Shown: positions 12,820-25,589 of the stretch, one piece after another
Position numbering within the stretch: the stretch's first letter is position 1
Layout of the letters: every line of letters begins with the position of its first letter
Source: Hermatobates lingyangjiaoensis
Lineage: Eukaryota > Arthropoda > Insecta > Hemiptera > Hermatobatidae
Assembly: GCA_026182355.1 (NCBI GenBank)
Contig: JAPFBL010000001.1
Location: 744,001-808,000, forward strand
DNA length: 64,000 bases
Direction: 5' to 3'
Notes under the pieces: model-generated
The model's input: the letters and a program-made list of their open reading frames with translations, nothing else
What the model was told of the DNA's origin: nothing
Database searches by the model: none
Program-made: the position numbers and the translations under genes

Positions 12820-13210
12820 ATGTATTTGGGGATCTCCAAGGGAAACTGGTCCATTTGTTGTAAGGAGCAGGAAGTTTTGAAAGGACCTTGGTGCAGGAAG
12901 GAGGTAAATCAAGCGGGCTGGAAGGACTTGGTGGGGCCCTCAGGTGGGTCCGGCCTAATTGTCCGGGAAGGTATTGATTTCTGTAGTGGCCGTGGACATT
13001 AAGGCCTTCTTTCATTTGCATAATGCCCCGCAGCGAGGGGGCGGCCGAGAGAAACTTTCCCCCGGCTTGGGGTGAGTGGGTCGTTACAACATGGCCGCCG
13101 GCTGACCGTAGTGCACCCCCGGGCCACCCCCTCCCAGCTTTCCTCTCTCTTATACCTACATCCCCATCAAGCAATTAGCAATCACCACAATCCTCGTCTT
13201 CCCGACAATA
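12820..13210. promoter_or_regulatory. GC-skew island 5, CpG-rich core with a POU octamer
   Basis: Row 12841-12900 has 21 G and 7 C; row 13141-13200 has 3 G and 23 C. The core near 13,020-13,110 is the most CpG-dense stretch around (GCGGCCG and GCCGCCGGC-type words). ATTTGCATAAT at 13014-13024 contains an exact POU octamer. Frames on both strands (12,788-13,174 minus; 12,820-13,002 plus) stay open only because stop codons are rare here; they show no known fold. It could also be a CpG-rich promoter, but I see no coding exon beside it. Confidence 0.45.
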
Positions 13211-13942
13211 TTCTTACATATTTAATTGAAATGCAATATTCGTAAACAGTTCTTATATTTAGATCAAGATCTGTATCCTTATTGCTTATTAACTTGCATA
13301 AATGAAAGAACTTTTGAGCTGCTTTTAATAGAAGGAAAACAGCATGGATACAGTTATACAGGAATAGCCTGTACTGATTTTTATTCTAGTTTTTTTATTA
13401 AATTCTAATAATGTACAAATTATGACATCTTTGAACAACTATTAGACTAATGATTTAACATATTAATATCAATATTTCCTGATATTATGCTATATAGTGA
13501 ACTAATATATGCATCAAGTAACTTTATGAGCATGTACATTATGGAAAATATTTCTGAATTATACCATTCTACTTATCAAATACTTATAATTATTGCATAG
13601 AAAGTAATACAATAACAATCAAAAGAATAACTATAATTGGTATGCAAGAAGATACGCTGTTGAAAATAATTAATCCAGACTACACTATAAAAAGTGAGCG
13701 GTGCTTACTTTGTAAAACAAAACGTAAATGTAAGCAAAAGAAGAATATTGGAAATATAATAGTTTGACAGACAACAAAGCTTTACTTTCAGAAATTTACA
13801 ACCAACTATATCCTAGTTTAGATCTCTATCGTGTTATATTAATTTGGAGCCCTACACACCTCAGGACCTCGGGAAATAGTTATTTAGGAAGTGTGATTTT
13901 TCTAAGTTGACATATTTATTCGTAATATAATTGTAATTAGTA

Positions 13943-14025
13943 ACAACCGCTAGATATGGTCAAAGTCAAAATATGTAATGAAAACTAGCAGATGTAGTAG
14001 CCAAACATGTTTGAATGCTTACAAT
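13943..14025 (+). repeat. 83-bp direct repeat, copy 1
   Basis: Starts ACAACCGCTAGATAT and ends GAATGCTTACAAT. A second copy at 14279-14361 differs at a few positions only. The copies are 336 bp apart start to start, which suggests a local duplication followed by divergence, or two short insertions. Confidence 0.85.
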
Positions 14026-14278
14026 CAGTGCACTTTTCTTTCAAACAAGCGGTATACAATAAGAAAAAAGACAAATCACTTGATTTAAATTAATGAAATA
14101 GTGATTTACATAAAAATTAAATGTTACAGCAATCAATAGCTGAATTATATTTTTATTTTTAGCAAGTTAAATTAACATAGATTAAAATATTATTGATTAT
14201 ATCCATATATGTAATTTTGAAATCGTATTTTGTAAATGAGCTCAGCCAATAAAAACTCTGGTTAAATTCTAACCTATT

Positions 14279-14361
14279 ACAACCGCTAGATATAGTCAAA
14301 GTCAAAATATATAATGAAAACTAGCAGGTGTACTAGCCAAACATGTTTGAATGCTTACAAT
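14279..14361 (+). repeat. 83-bp direct repeat, copy 2
   Basis: The same length and order as copy 1 at 13943-14025, with scattered substitutions. No open frame and no further structure is visible. Confidence 0.85.
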
Positions 14362-14664
14362 TTCTGATTTAAATAATTATTTTCATGTTGACCTTGCAAT
14401 ATCATCTTAATGTGTCAAGCCAAATATGCATCCTGCAGGTGCAAAAAAACCGAAAAGTTTACTGAAGTTTACTTAATCGTGTGAGGACAATAAATGAAAA
14501 AAAATGCGCTTATATTAATATAAGGATAATGTTAATGGAGAATTGTCTAGTGAAAAGGGAATAGTTGGAATTTTTCGCATGCTTTAGACACTTGTTCACT
14601 ACCTCCAATATTTTGTCTACACCATATTTGGGTATAAACTAATTTCACTAGTTTATTATGAGCA

Positions 14665-14976
14665 GAGTAGGAACCAAGTGGAGAATAAATAAAAGTGGTT
14701 CCACTCATGAACCAGCTCTGACCTCGATTTCTTCACGCGGAAGATAAATAAATCTAAGCACGCCGTCCCTTGGAGAAGACCTTAAGTCATTGGTCCCGAG
14801 CCTATACGATGAGAGGTACTAGCTAAAGATCCTTACTCTAAATACATTTGAGTTAAGCAAAATTCAAGACTCCCAAGTAGAGTGTTCATTGTGTGGTATC
14901 ATAAAGATCCAATTTTTGGTCTATGTGTGTTCTCCTGTGAAAGTGCCACTGCAACCAAATATAAACTAACCTATGG
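14665..14976 (+). mobile_element. SINE copy 1 (decayed head)
   Basis: The body matches the SINE family of this window: a 'ttcacgcgg' block, a 'cttaagtcattggtcccga' block, 'cctatacgatga', then 'catttgagtta' and 'aagactccca'. The Pol III head is badly decayed; only a weak B-box-like 'catgaacc' remains. Later text 'tgtggtatcataaagatcc' resembles the tail of the 32.5 and 62.3 kb copies. The ends are approximate, and no clear target-site duplication is seen. Confidence 0.7.
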
Positions 14977-15269
14977 GTATAGGATCATTACAAGAACATA
15001 TTTAGAACTATTATTTTTTTGTTATTTTCAAGCTAATTATATTAATTGTAAGATGATTTTGAGTTGTTAATGAAAATAATTAATGTAATTCATGGATTTT
15101 TGTAAAAATATCTTTGTACAATTTCTGTTATCTAGGTTTTGTTTTTAGTATCATTTATTTTATTAATTGAATTAAATTTGACTTCAATATAATAATACAG
15201 ATAAAACAATTTGTGCTATCTTACTCTAATTGCAATTGATAATGATTAATTGCAACTGAATAGCAAATA

Positions 15270-15740
15270 TGTCTGGGTGGTCGGTGATCTCGAGATGGTT
15301 CAGTAAGGTTATGAACCTAGTTTGACATTGTGTTTGTAGCTGTGTGGACAGCAGAAGAGCGCGGGATTGATCCCGGCGAAGACGGGAGCACGTCATTTGT
15401 CAAGCCGGCTCCCGCCTGAGCGGATGATCACGTTATTTATCAACACCATCTTACACCTCAGCCAAGTTGTCCTCGAAGGAAATGCTCCACAACACTCCAC
15501 ACTCACCCTTTCACTTACCCAAATCGATTTCACCAAGAACACATTTACCAGACTGTCAAAATACTAAAGAAAACATGCATTACCCAAACCAACTTCGCTG
15601 CCCAATTTCATACAAGAGTCGCCCTTCTCCATTTAATCTACACTGGTGCTTCAACTCAGCTTGCCTATCCTTCCTCTTCTGAACCGATGCGATGTCCGCA
15701 ATTCAAATCAATAAACAATCCCTTCTCCACTGTATATTTC
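15270..15740. promoter_or_regulatory. GC-skew island 6
   Basis: The left part is G-rich (GGGTGGTCGGTGATCTCGAG to CGGGAGCACG) and the longer right part is strongly C-rich. Near the switch, GGGAGC and GGCTCCC can pair (about 15,384-15,412). The stretch 'gggattgatccc' at about 15,362 resembles a Pol III B box, so the left part might include an old tRNA-derived SINE head, but no SINE tail follows. Two overlapping short frames at 15,367-15,682 look like by-products. Confidence 0.4.
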
Positions 15741-15744
15741 TTAC

Positions 15745-17655
15745 ATAAGACATACTTTAAAATTTCAACAATCTCCAGTTTCGCTTTAATTTTTTGATTA
15801 ATCTGTTTCAAACTTTAGTTGAAGCGTAATAATAGAACACTGTTTAAAAACAACTTAAATAAATTACAATGTGAAATAATACAGATTTATAAAAATATGT
15901 ACTCCAACAGGAAGATCAATAGAATACACATACGATAATATATAATTTATCAAAAAAATAAACAATTAAACAAAAATAATAGCTGAGAATGAATATAATA
16001 TTGAGATAAATTTAGATATCCAGGGATGTTTTGAGAACAATCAAAATTAATGGCTGGAGCAGCAAATCAAAATTTGACTTCAAAGATTCTCTGTCATTCA
16101 AAAACAAAAATGAGCAAAAAAAGACTCACAGAAAAATAAGAAAAAAAGATTAAGTAAATAGACAAATAATAGTCCATACTGAACCCACTGTTCATGGGGA
16201 TTGAAGGCCCACACCTGTCTTGGAAATTACCTTTCCTTGTGGAGTGAATGGCACTAGCTGAGGTGTGGTGATCATATTGGAAATACTCTCAAACAATGTA
16301 TTTCTTTATGTATTGGCTGTGATCTGAAGAAGCTATGATCAAGCTAAGTTAAAGCTTACTGTTGTTTAAAAAACTCCTCTACTAGGTGCAAGGTATGTTT
16401 AATTATTGTCACTTTCTATATTTTAATCTGATATTTTTTGTTACCGATTATAAATTATGTATTTCCTTGTAGCCTTAACAATGAAAATATAAATTTTTGA
16501 AACATCGGAAGACAGAGTGAAGTTTATGACCAGACAATCATCAAAGTGTCTAAGAATTCTGATTTTTGTAGTGTAGTACATTAATGAATGTTATTATTAT
16601 ATTATGTAGCTGTGTTGAATAGCTTCAACTAACTAAAATACTGTAAACAATGAAATGAACTTCACCAAGGGAGTAAAAATACTATAAATGCAAAATAATT
16701 TCAAATCTTTAAGAGTTGACAATGTTTAACATTCAATTATTAAAAAAAACACTAATTCAAATGTTTTTGTAGGCATTACAAACAATAGTGAATTTACTCA
16801 GGTATTATTCTGAAATATCAGTTTTAGAAACAGATGAAAACATAACATTCAAAAAATAATTTCAGTTAAGGGTTTTAGTTATTTAATAATATTAACTCGT
16901 GGCCAATTATACGAGCCAAATTTTTAATAGCTACATTATTTATTAGAATTCAGATTGTAAAATACTGCTACTAATTATTATAAATGGTTATACAACGAAT
17001 TTTATTTAAAGTAACATAATAAAAACATCTCCACAGAGTCCAGCTGCATCCATTTCTTCAATGTCTTTACTCAATCCATTCATGTCTCATATTTGTTTCT
17101 TTAATTTTTATTAATGATATTATTTGTTGTCGGTTAAATAATTTGACCAATTTTTTATGTATCAAATCACTGTTATTTTGTTAAAGAGGTTCTTTATATG
17201 CTATATTTTTCAAAACAATAATAGATCTCTCTTAAAAACCAAAGCTAACCTTCTATTCTTCATTACTCTGAGTAAAATTATTATAATATTTTAGCATGCA
17301 TCATCATTTTATCTAACTTTTTCCTACAATATGGTTAAGTATGATATACACAAAAGTCTGTCAGTATCATATTTGAGATAACCCAAGTGCAAAAAAAAAG
17401 TAACATTCATTTTGTTAATTTCTGATGAACTTTATTTACAGGCATTTTAGATGATCATACTCTTTTAATATGTTGATAGAATAGGTTGGTATATTTACAG
17501 ATTACCTATAAAACATCAAACATTATTTTTCGAGACCTAAAAGCTTAAAAGCTTGCTTAAAAAGTTAAAAAGGATTTATTTCCATATTTATTTTAATTTT
17601 TTTATAATAAATTAATAGTTTTGTACTATTGAAATGTATAAAGAATGAACATTGT
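15745..17655. other. AT-rich non-coding stretch
   Basis: I see nothing that supports a gene or a known element here. Confidence 0.5.
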
Positions 17656-17659
17656 TTTG

Positions 17660-18245
17660 TTTCCTCTAAGTGAGATACAGAAATGGCTTATCGTGTTGAG
17701 ATTAGATGAGTGTGGATTACTGGTGTCCCATGGAGATTACTATGTTTGGATAAGTGTTCCGTTGTTAGGTCGAGTTAGCTAAGGGTCCTATTAGGAAATA
17801 TAATGACGCTTAGAGGATTGAGTCGAGACCGAAAGTATTTGCTTTTCCAATTAAAATTGATTATTCAAGGGTATCGATTGGAGCGGTAAGTGGTTTGAGT
17901 TTTTGGTACTAACTGTAACCCTCGTCTGTTGAATATGCAAGAGGTCGCCAATATCGCTTATTGAATATTAAAATAGACTGCTTTGCAGTGGACAGGGCAA
18001 AAACCACTAATTAGTAGAGGAAAGGGTAGGTGAAGAGGAATTAGTTTAGTACCCAGGGAGGAAGTTGACTAGTTGGGGACCGGACCTGATCAATATCGAG
18101 TACACTCGCACTCTGCAGATTACGTCAATTAGCGTTCTACCGTCAGAAGGGCAGGCACTCTGCCGTCCTGTCAACACCTCAATAACCTCCCCACAACCAC
18201 GTATACTCCATTCCTTTCCATTTCCCTTCAGAGTTACCATTTCAA
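17660..18245. promoter_or_regulatory. GC-skew island 7, with homeodomain-type palindrome
   Basis: A long island. The left and middle are G-rich (for example GGAGCGGTAAGTGG and GGAAAGGGTAGGTGAAGAGG) and the right is C-rich from about 18,100 (CCTCCCCACAACC). The 10-bp palindrome ACTAATTAGT at 18006-18015 has the TAATTA core bound by many homeodomains. The frames open on both strands at 18,046-18,262 are by-products of the composition. Confidence 0.45.
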
Positions 18246-18249
18246 ACAC

Positions 18250-19690
18250 AATGTTATATTAATCTTTTCTGTTGAAATATGTACACGTTATAACATACTT
18301 TAAGAATGAAAATAATTATATTCTTTCTAGAAACCATATTATTTGAAATCAGTAAAAAAGATTGTAAAGTTTAAAGAAAATGATTTAATGTATATTGTTT
18401 ATTGTATATTGTTATTATTCTATATTGTCTGACTTCATTAATCAATCTTTATTGTTTATTCCATTCCATGATTATATATCAGTAGATATTGTATTTCAAC
18501 ATTAGAACTGTCAGTATGTGAAATTACTATATTTAAAAGCATTATATCCCTTGTTTTCCTCAAGATATACAACGACCGTCTTTATTTGAAAAAGTCAGTA
18601 ACACAGAGTATGAAATGATCATAAAAAAAAATTACAATATCAATAAAATCACTGTTACATTTCACATACGTGATGCTGTGTCAAACTATAAGTGCCCACA
18701 TTGCTTATTATATCTATGAGCAAATAATGATAACAATGCATAATTCTAAGAGTAAGTGTTGATTATTCTTACTGAAGTATTTATCGGATTTGAGTTTTGC
18801 ATTTTTTGAAATCATACAGAACAACTTACTTCTCTTTTGGTTATTTTGTTCTATATAAATGTGTTCACAATTTGTCGTATTCTCCACCTTGGCAGTAGTG
18901 AGAATAGAGACTCAGTCTTCAGTAAATCATTTGATAAAATGCTCTATGCTGTCTGACTTCATTAATCAACGTGTGGTTGTACCATAATTATTATCAATTT
19001 ATTTAAATAATTTCTTATGATAACTACCACTTTCAGAAGTACTAAAAATATATATATACAACAAGTAGTAGTAGAAAACTGTTCTTGCCTCTGGTCATCT
19101 GCAGCTCAGGTTAGACCTCATGCTCCCTTACCAATGAGAACGTCCAAATATCTAGTAAAAAAATAAAATCCCATCTTGATTTAGTTTTATTTGGTACAGT
19201 GGTTGCAGGTTTAGGAATAGTTGCAGCTGGAACAATAAGAGTAGGGTCATTTAAACTTTAGGACTAGATGAGAGTTGTTTATCAGGTTCAGTTGGGAGTA
19301 CGTATGAGGATATAGTATATCTATACTTAGTGTGTCTCATGTACTTTAGGTTTATCGACAAACGTAATCCAAATATGATGTATGGTCAATAACTGAAATG
19401 TGTGTTTCAACAAACAAAACTATGCTAAGAAAGTCACAAATGACATGATAATAGAAGAATCTTTCGAGTATATAAGAAACTACGTGTAAATAGAGAATCC
19501 TCAGAAAATATAATATAAATATTATGTAAAAGTTACAATGATTGCTCCCCATTAAGAAATAAAGTTGGCATTTATATTTAAAAAAAAAATTCATTTTTAA
19601 GATAGCATTGATAATAAAATTGTATTAAAATGTTAATAGAAGTATATATGACGGACTTCTGGTACAACATTTAAAGGATTTTCACTTTGC
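18250..19690. other. AT-rich non-coding stretch
   Basis: No gene is seen. The words 'tgtctgacttcattaatcaa' recur at 18,428 and 18,952, too short to define an element. Confidence 0.4.
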
Positions 19691-19699
19691 AAATACTGG

Positions 19700-19900
19700 A
19701 TGTGTTACATTGGTGACGAAGAAACTCTAATCTGTTAGGCTGAAAATCGATCGAGAACAGGGTTGTATTGGAGCAGGGTAGGAGAGTCCAGATTGAAAGG
19801 CCGACGGGGGAGATGTTCCTGGACGTTTTCAAAGAACAGACCAACCAAAACTGGGCATCAATAAGAGCACTCTTGCCCTATGCACAGACTGGCTCTAACA
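19700..19900 (+). mobile_element. Possible fragment of a Gypsy-type gag start (weak)
   Basis: A 'ttggtgacgaagaa' stretch at 19,709 is followed about 55 bp later by a short open frame (19,768-19,974). Its residues GRRVQIERPT and FKEQTNQNWASIRA look like the start of an LTR-retrotransposon gag. 'TGGTGACGA'-type text is common just inside left LTRs, next to the primer-binding site. No LTR, protease or polymerase is present, so this is only a suggestion; a GC-richer non-coding patch is the alternative. Confidence 0.25.
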
Positions 19901-20448
19901 AAAAAAAAAAAATTCTGGATTTATTGAACAGTAATTTAACTTCACCTCATATATGCTTTAGATTTGTGAAGTAAAATATATACAAGCAATTATCTGCAGT
20001 AACTTATTAATTCAAAGAATAATATACAATTATCATATCTGCCCCATATAAAAACAAAATTATGAAATATTAGCACATTTCTTACACAGTATTTCTTCTC
20101 AGGGAACTCTTACTAGTAATGAGATGAGAAAAAATAAGGGAATGATAAAGAGATTGTAATGGTCAATAGTAGAGTGGAAGTAGTAGAAAATAAATGAATA
20201 AAAGGAGACAGATGTTAAAGGGGATAAACAGAATGTGAAAGAGTGAGGGAAAGAGGAACGTAGAGTTATTGGAAAAGAGATGGTAAGAGTGATGGACCAC
20301 TTGAGGGAGTGATTAAGAGAGAGAGAGAGAGAGTGATGAGAGTGAGAGGTACAGATTGAATGATAGTGAAGAAGAAGACATGGTATTGAAGAACAGGTGT
20401 GATATATATATAAAACAAGATTTCACAATAAACATGTGAAACAACAGT

Positions 20449-20609
20449 CAATGTTCAAACCACAATAATAAATGGGGAAAAATTCCTGAGAACTTTCAAC
20501 GGTAACAAGCGGTCTTCGTCAGTTGGGTTTTTGACTCCGACGAAGACCGCTCGTTACGGTTGAAAGATCTTAGTCTTTTTTTTTTCACTTCATGCTGTGG
20601 TTTGATCAT

Positions 20610-20611
<2 letters not shown>
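20449..20611. mobile_element. Hairpin element, family 'GATCAAACCACA', complete copy
   Basis: The left end CAATGTTCAAACCACA pairs with the right end TGTGGTTTGATCATTG, and pairing extends inward through AACGGTAACAAGCGGTCTTCGTC and its complement. TA-type runs flank it: TATATATATA at about 20,402 and a long run from 20,612. The right arm contains CGAAGACCGCTCGTTACGGT then TGAAAG. The same family is at 9,249-9,424. The frame at 20,496-20,783 (minus) is a by-product. Confidence 0.75.

Positions 20612-20672
<61 letters not shown>
20612..20672. repeat. Compound (AT)n-(GA)n microsatellite
   Basis: The AT run is 20612-20644 and is followed directly by the GA run 20645-20672. It abuts the right end of the hairpin element. 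Purine-rich GA-type sequence continues, imperfectly, to about 20,770 and is also present at 20,110-20,400. Confidence 0.95.
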
Positions 20673-20682
<10 letters not shown>

Positions 20683-21032
20683 AAGAAAGTGAGCATGTAA
20701 GGTGAAGGAAACTCCAAACAGAATAGGAAAATAGGTAAAAGAGAAGAGAAGAGGAAGTGAGAGCAATATATTCTGAGTCCCATTAAACGGGATTTTAGTT
20801 ATCGAGATAAAATTAATTTTTTTCTAATTAGGCAATCAATTAAAGAATATGAAGGGATAGTGAAAGAATTCAAATAAAACTTTTTGGCATAATTTAATAG
20901 TTAAAAGAATATTACAATATTCATTTACCATTACACTTGAAAAATGTCTCCTTGATGTTATAAAAAAATGTTATTTTTTTCCTCCTACAAGAAACGTAGG
21001 TTAGTACAGGCGAATACATAGGTATTGATGAA

Positions 21033-21033
<1 letters not shown>

Positions 21034-21075
<42 letters not shown>

Positions 21076-21096
21076 GTGTCTGTGTGTGTGTGTGTA
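21034..21096. repeat. (GT)n microsatellite
   Basis: A GT dinucleotide run interrupted once by TTTTGTGTC near 21,072. Confidence 0.95.
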
Positions 21097-21554
21097 AATA
21101 TAGTATTCATATTCAAGTGATAGTATTGCAAGAAATTATTAAAAAAATATTTAATTATTTATTATATAATTTATTATTATTAATTATTTAAGAAATTATT
21201 TAATGACTCTTCTTTGCAGCGAATGATTATAAATTAATTTGAGATTCTGTTGTTTTAAAAAGTTTATTGCATATTCAGTGGATTTATACGTGTCCAGGAT
21301 AATAAGTATGACATAAATACGAGTACGATATACATGAAGTATGTATATGGATATAATTGTATATATGTTTTAAAGACATATGATAAGTGTGACATATAAT
21401 GCAATAAGTACTTCATCATAAGAACATGAATACAATAAAAAATCAAAACTAGAAAAACATTAATTATCGTGATATTTAATATGTAAACCAATTTATTTTA
21501 AAATACTAACAATTATTTGGAGAAATTAAAATTATCCTGTGGATAATACACGGT

Positions 21555-21790
21555 GTGTATGTGATTTCGTGCAAACAAGTAAGAAGGTTCGGTGGAAGCG
21601 AGTCAGAGAGCCAAGGACAGAGTGGCTGTGAGATGGCGCTAATCAAGTTAATATCCTGCGAGGAAGGCCTGCGGTGTCTGGACGGCCCTCTAGCGCCACT
21701 AGCTGACAGTTCTTATTTCCTCACCCCTCAGACCTCTCCTCACACTTTTCTTCCTACCTCCTCATTTACCATTAATCTGTTTTTGTCAGG
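21555..21790. promoter_or_regulatory. GC-skew island 8
   Basis: The left arm is G-rich (GAAGGTTCGGTGGAAGCGAG to GAGGAAGGCCTGCGGTG) and the right arm is C-rich from 21,715 (CCTCACCCCTCAGACC). The switch lies around the CTCTAGCGCCACTAGC word. The frame at 21,555-21,839 crosses it but has no known domain. Confidence 0.4.
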
Positions 21791-21799
21791 TAAATGTAC

Positions 21800-23935
21800 A
21801 TTGGTATTTAATGATCTTGCTCATTTTATTCCTAAGTAAATTCTCATGGGAAGTAATAAATAAGAAAACTATTCCAGTGTTTCAGACATAATTTAAATTA
21901 ATAAGCATTCATCTGTTAAATGCCTGTCCACCATTTTTTACTTTTATGAAGTTGTTTAAGCTTAAATACCATAACTTTTAGAAAAAATTAGAAAAAAATT
22001 AATACTGAATTGAATTAGGAAATTATGTTGCATATTGAATACCTTTTAAATTTAAATACATATAATATAAATGTGTATTTTAAATACATATATAGTTTCG
22101 TTAGTTCTCTAACTATTAGAATAGACGTTAGTTCATTCGGTTTTGAATTATTTTGAAACTATGCTGAACTCGTTGTTCGGATGTTAATTATTCTAAATGT
22201 CTCATTCAGGAGATTGGTGACTTTCCTCTAATCTACTCTTTAATTATTGTATATTAAATAATCTGATACTTCCTTATTCTTTATTTGTTCTTCTCTGAAC
22301 AGTACAAGGTGAGTTATTTCGGTTGAAATAATTCTCTACTCATTCCTTAATCATTTGTGGGAACTCAGTCATACTCTTGAAATGTGACCTGGCTTTAAGA
22401 ACGCTCGATTTTTTTTTTACAGGCAAAACTTAATTAAAATCCAGTTTTTAATGAGCTTGTTAAAACACAGCATTTAAATTTAGTTGATTACTGAGCAACC
22501 ATAAAGTTTGCTTGGATTTGGACAATATCTGGTAACGTCCTGTCAATATAAGTGCTTTATTACGACTACTAAAAAAAACATACTCATAGTGAAATCGCTA
22601 ATTCCATTTCACCCTTATCATTGTAATCTGATTAGAACAATATTGTATTACATAGGTTAAAAATAATTATTTTATAATTATTACAGTAATTAACTCTTAT
22701 AATTAGTATAATAGTGTTTTCGCAGTCATCGCTCAAGGAAGATTGATGATCCAGGCTCTATTAAAAATTATTATTATTATATAGTTAAAAGCTTTCAAAT
22801 AGAAATAAATAAATGATAAATTTTAATAAATATATATAACATTTAAAACTGCAAATATGTTATACTCTGCTCTTGTATTTGATAAAGGTCTTTCTTAAAT
22901 CTTGACAAATGAAATATAGAATATATTAAAAAAAACTTCAATTTTACTTAACTGAAATAGTTTTGAATCATTTTCTAAAAATACTTTAAACTGAATTACC
23001 CTTAAAATGAAGGACTTAATCTTAATTTAAATCTTTCAAATGAAGAATGATGCTCTTTATAATCACATATTTAATATAATTTGATACTTACATTTTTTTT
23101 GCATTACTGGAAATAAAGCAACGAAGGGTGATTAAAATTAGAAAAATTAGGAAATATATCTGATCAGTACTAAAAAAAATACATAAAAAATACATTTAAA
23201 TATTTTCATTAATACTTCGCTAGTTTATATGATTATATTTCCGTTTGACCGAAAATATAACGATGCTAATATGGCTAAAATTAAACATATTTCTCATATT
23301 AATGAATCTGCTATTTTAGGAATATGACTGTAGTTCATTACTTCCAATATAATTGAAATAAAATTGTTGAATTATCTTGTGTGTCACTACATAAATTACG
23401 AGAAAAGAAACACTTTTAAAAAGACACATTTCAAATTTTTTAACATCAAAGGTTTCAAATTCAACATTATACATAAAGCTAAGTTTAAGGAAGAGTTATA
23501 TTATTAAAGTTTCTATCAATTATTTAAATTTTTAATAACATGGCATTAAAAATCATAGTAGTGGTATAATTAAATAAATACCAATATATTTAATAGTAAA
23601 TAGTACAATATTGTTTCAATTAAATTTAAAACTAGTTGTTACCTTTAAAAATATTTTAATAAAAATTAAGAAGGTAACATTTTAAAACAGTAGTTCAGCA
23701 AATGCTATGGGTTGAAAAATAGGTGAAATGTATACAAAATGTAAGAATGAAAAAAATACGTTATTGCAATAGTTAATTAACACGGCAAAAACTGCTAGAT
23801 GAGGGTATTTGGTCAATGCGGTATATACTGATCTTTATGTAGGCATAATAAATGGTTATTAGTGTAAACAACATTCAGCAGTAAGCAGTGAGTGAAAGAC
23901 AAGTATTTTGTTATTAGCGTTAGGAATGTGAGCGC
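21800..23935. other. AT-rich non-coding stretch
   Basis: About 2.1 kb in which I see no gene, RNA gene or recognisable repeat. Confidence 0.5.
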
Positions 23936-23939
23936 GTTA

Positions 23940-24650
23940 TTTTAAGTATTAGTCCTGGAGGAAGGAGAAGTAAAGAAAAGTAATGGGTGTGGAGCGAGAT
24001 ATTTGGCAGGTGGGAATAGTGTAAACATTAGAAAGAAGGGTTTCTAGGCGCAACGAGACATTCTCCTTGAGGTTCTAAAGTTTTATTTTATAGCCTCGGT
24101 CTTTGTGTTTGTTTATTTTGGGGGATTGTTGAGTTTATAGTCTAGGCGTGTTTTATAGAAGGACAGGTAGGTTGAAGGGAGGGAGTGATAAGTCCATTGT
24201 AGTTGGCCCCATATATTGGAGGTTTTATCTCCGAGAGAGGTCGCTGTAAATTCCAAGATCAGGCTCCGCTAGACATATATCGAGATTTGGTGGAGCGACC
24301 CAGACTGAGCTTTATATCAGGGTGTCTCAGGTCAGGCAGGCTAGGGGTGGGGTGGTTCAGACCGCTCTTTCCCAACCCCCCTTACAATTCTATCTCTCCA
24401 GCGCATGCGTCGACCTGACCCAAAACCTTAATTAGGCTCCAGCGGAAGCTATGAAGATGAATTAATTAGTGGACGACTAATCAATGGCTCCTTAGTGCCG
24501 TGATTACATCCAGGGATAAGCCTATTATCATCCCAGATACAATCCGGGACAGGGTTGGGATATCTAATCGAATTATTTCAAGTCCGAACGTAAACTCCCT
24601 TCGTCTCTCTGGTCCAAAGGGTCCGAGTGATTCTCATTCAACGAAACACT
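23940..24650. promoter_or_regulatory. GC-skew island 9, largest, with an NRF1-like site
   Basis: Row 23941-24000 has 21 G and 3 C; row 24361-24420 has 7 G and 27 C. GCGCATGCGT at 24401-24410 matches the core of the NRF1 / erect wing site. A homeodomain-like 'gaattaattag' lies at about 24,459, and TATCTCC/GATA-like words are present. A short frame at 24,203-24,418 is open but unlike any family I recognise. Confidence 0.45.
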
Positions 24651-25292
24651 TATAGTAGATTGCCAAAAGCATTTCATCTTTAATCTTGAAGGTCATCGTC
24701 CTATATGAACTTATTAATTCGTGATTTTAAGTTTCAAATTATAATGTATCGCGAGTAGTTTACACTGCATGCTTAATTATTCTTTGTATACCAACCCATT
24801 CATTGAATTAACAAATAAATTATCACTTATAAGTGCTACGGCTATAGTGAAATAATTAAGAAAAACTTAACGAATAACCAAGGATTATTCTTAACTCTTA
24901 ACTTACAAATCGTGAATAGTTATTAACTCCTACAAAAATATGATTATTGAATTTGTATTTTAACAATAAGTTCTTATCGTTCAAAGTAGGTAGCTATTTG
25001 TATTAATTTTTACATAAGGTATATTTCATTGTTAATTGAATTTAGACAACATTTATTAATACATATAAGTAGTAAATACGAATACCAATTGTAAATATAA
25101 CTCTAATAAATGTTATTGGAAATTAATGTCGCGTTTAATCAAATTGATCAATTTAATGGCATTATTTGATTTATTTCAACAAACCACAGCGACTGCCAAT
25201 TTGGTTATTCATATATTATTGATTGATGAATTCATTATACTATAAGTAGAAAATGATATACTGTTCTATATAATTAAGTTATATATTTTTGA

Positions 25293-25330
25293 CTAGCAGA
25301 CGTGCCAGCCTTTGACGGGTATTTTACCAA
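25293..25330 (-). mobile_element. Helitron 3' terminus (minus strand)
   Basis: Read on the minus strand, the sequence runs ACCCGTCAAAGGCTGGC, then ACGTCTGCTAG and T. Helitrons end in CTRR before a host T, with a short GC-rich hairpin just upstream, and this end matches the one at 32,387-32,412 (CCGTCA, then CTCTGCTAG T). The element should extend to the right of 25,293; its 5' end was not found, so the length is unknown. Confidence 0.6.
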
Positions 25331-25589
25331 AGTTCTATAATATTCTATATTTTATTTTCCATATATGAATAAATATTCTATATATAATTAGAAATTGTAG
25401 AAGAGCAGAAAATATAATTTTTAGTACAATCCATAACTGTCATTAGATTTGGAGTGTCTTTTCCGTTTTGTAGCTTTAGATAGATACTGAGCTCAAATTT
25501 GATTTTATTTTAGGCATTCTTCTTAATTAGTACACGAGTAGGTAGGACTCACTTTATTCAAGCAAGCAAATTACGAGAAACCTAAAAGA

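Noticed and set aside
12788..13174. Open frame of 128 codons on the minus strand in island 5
   Set aside because: Open only because the block is GC-rich; a plus-strand frame is open too, and no known domain, splice signal or codon bias supports it.
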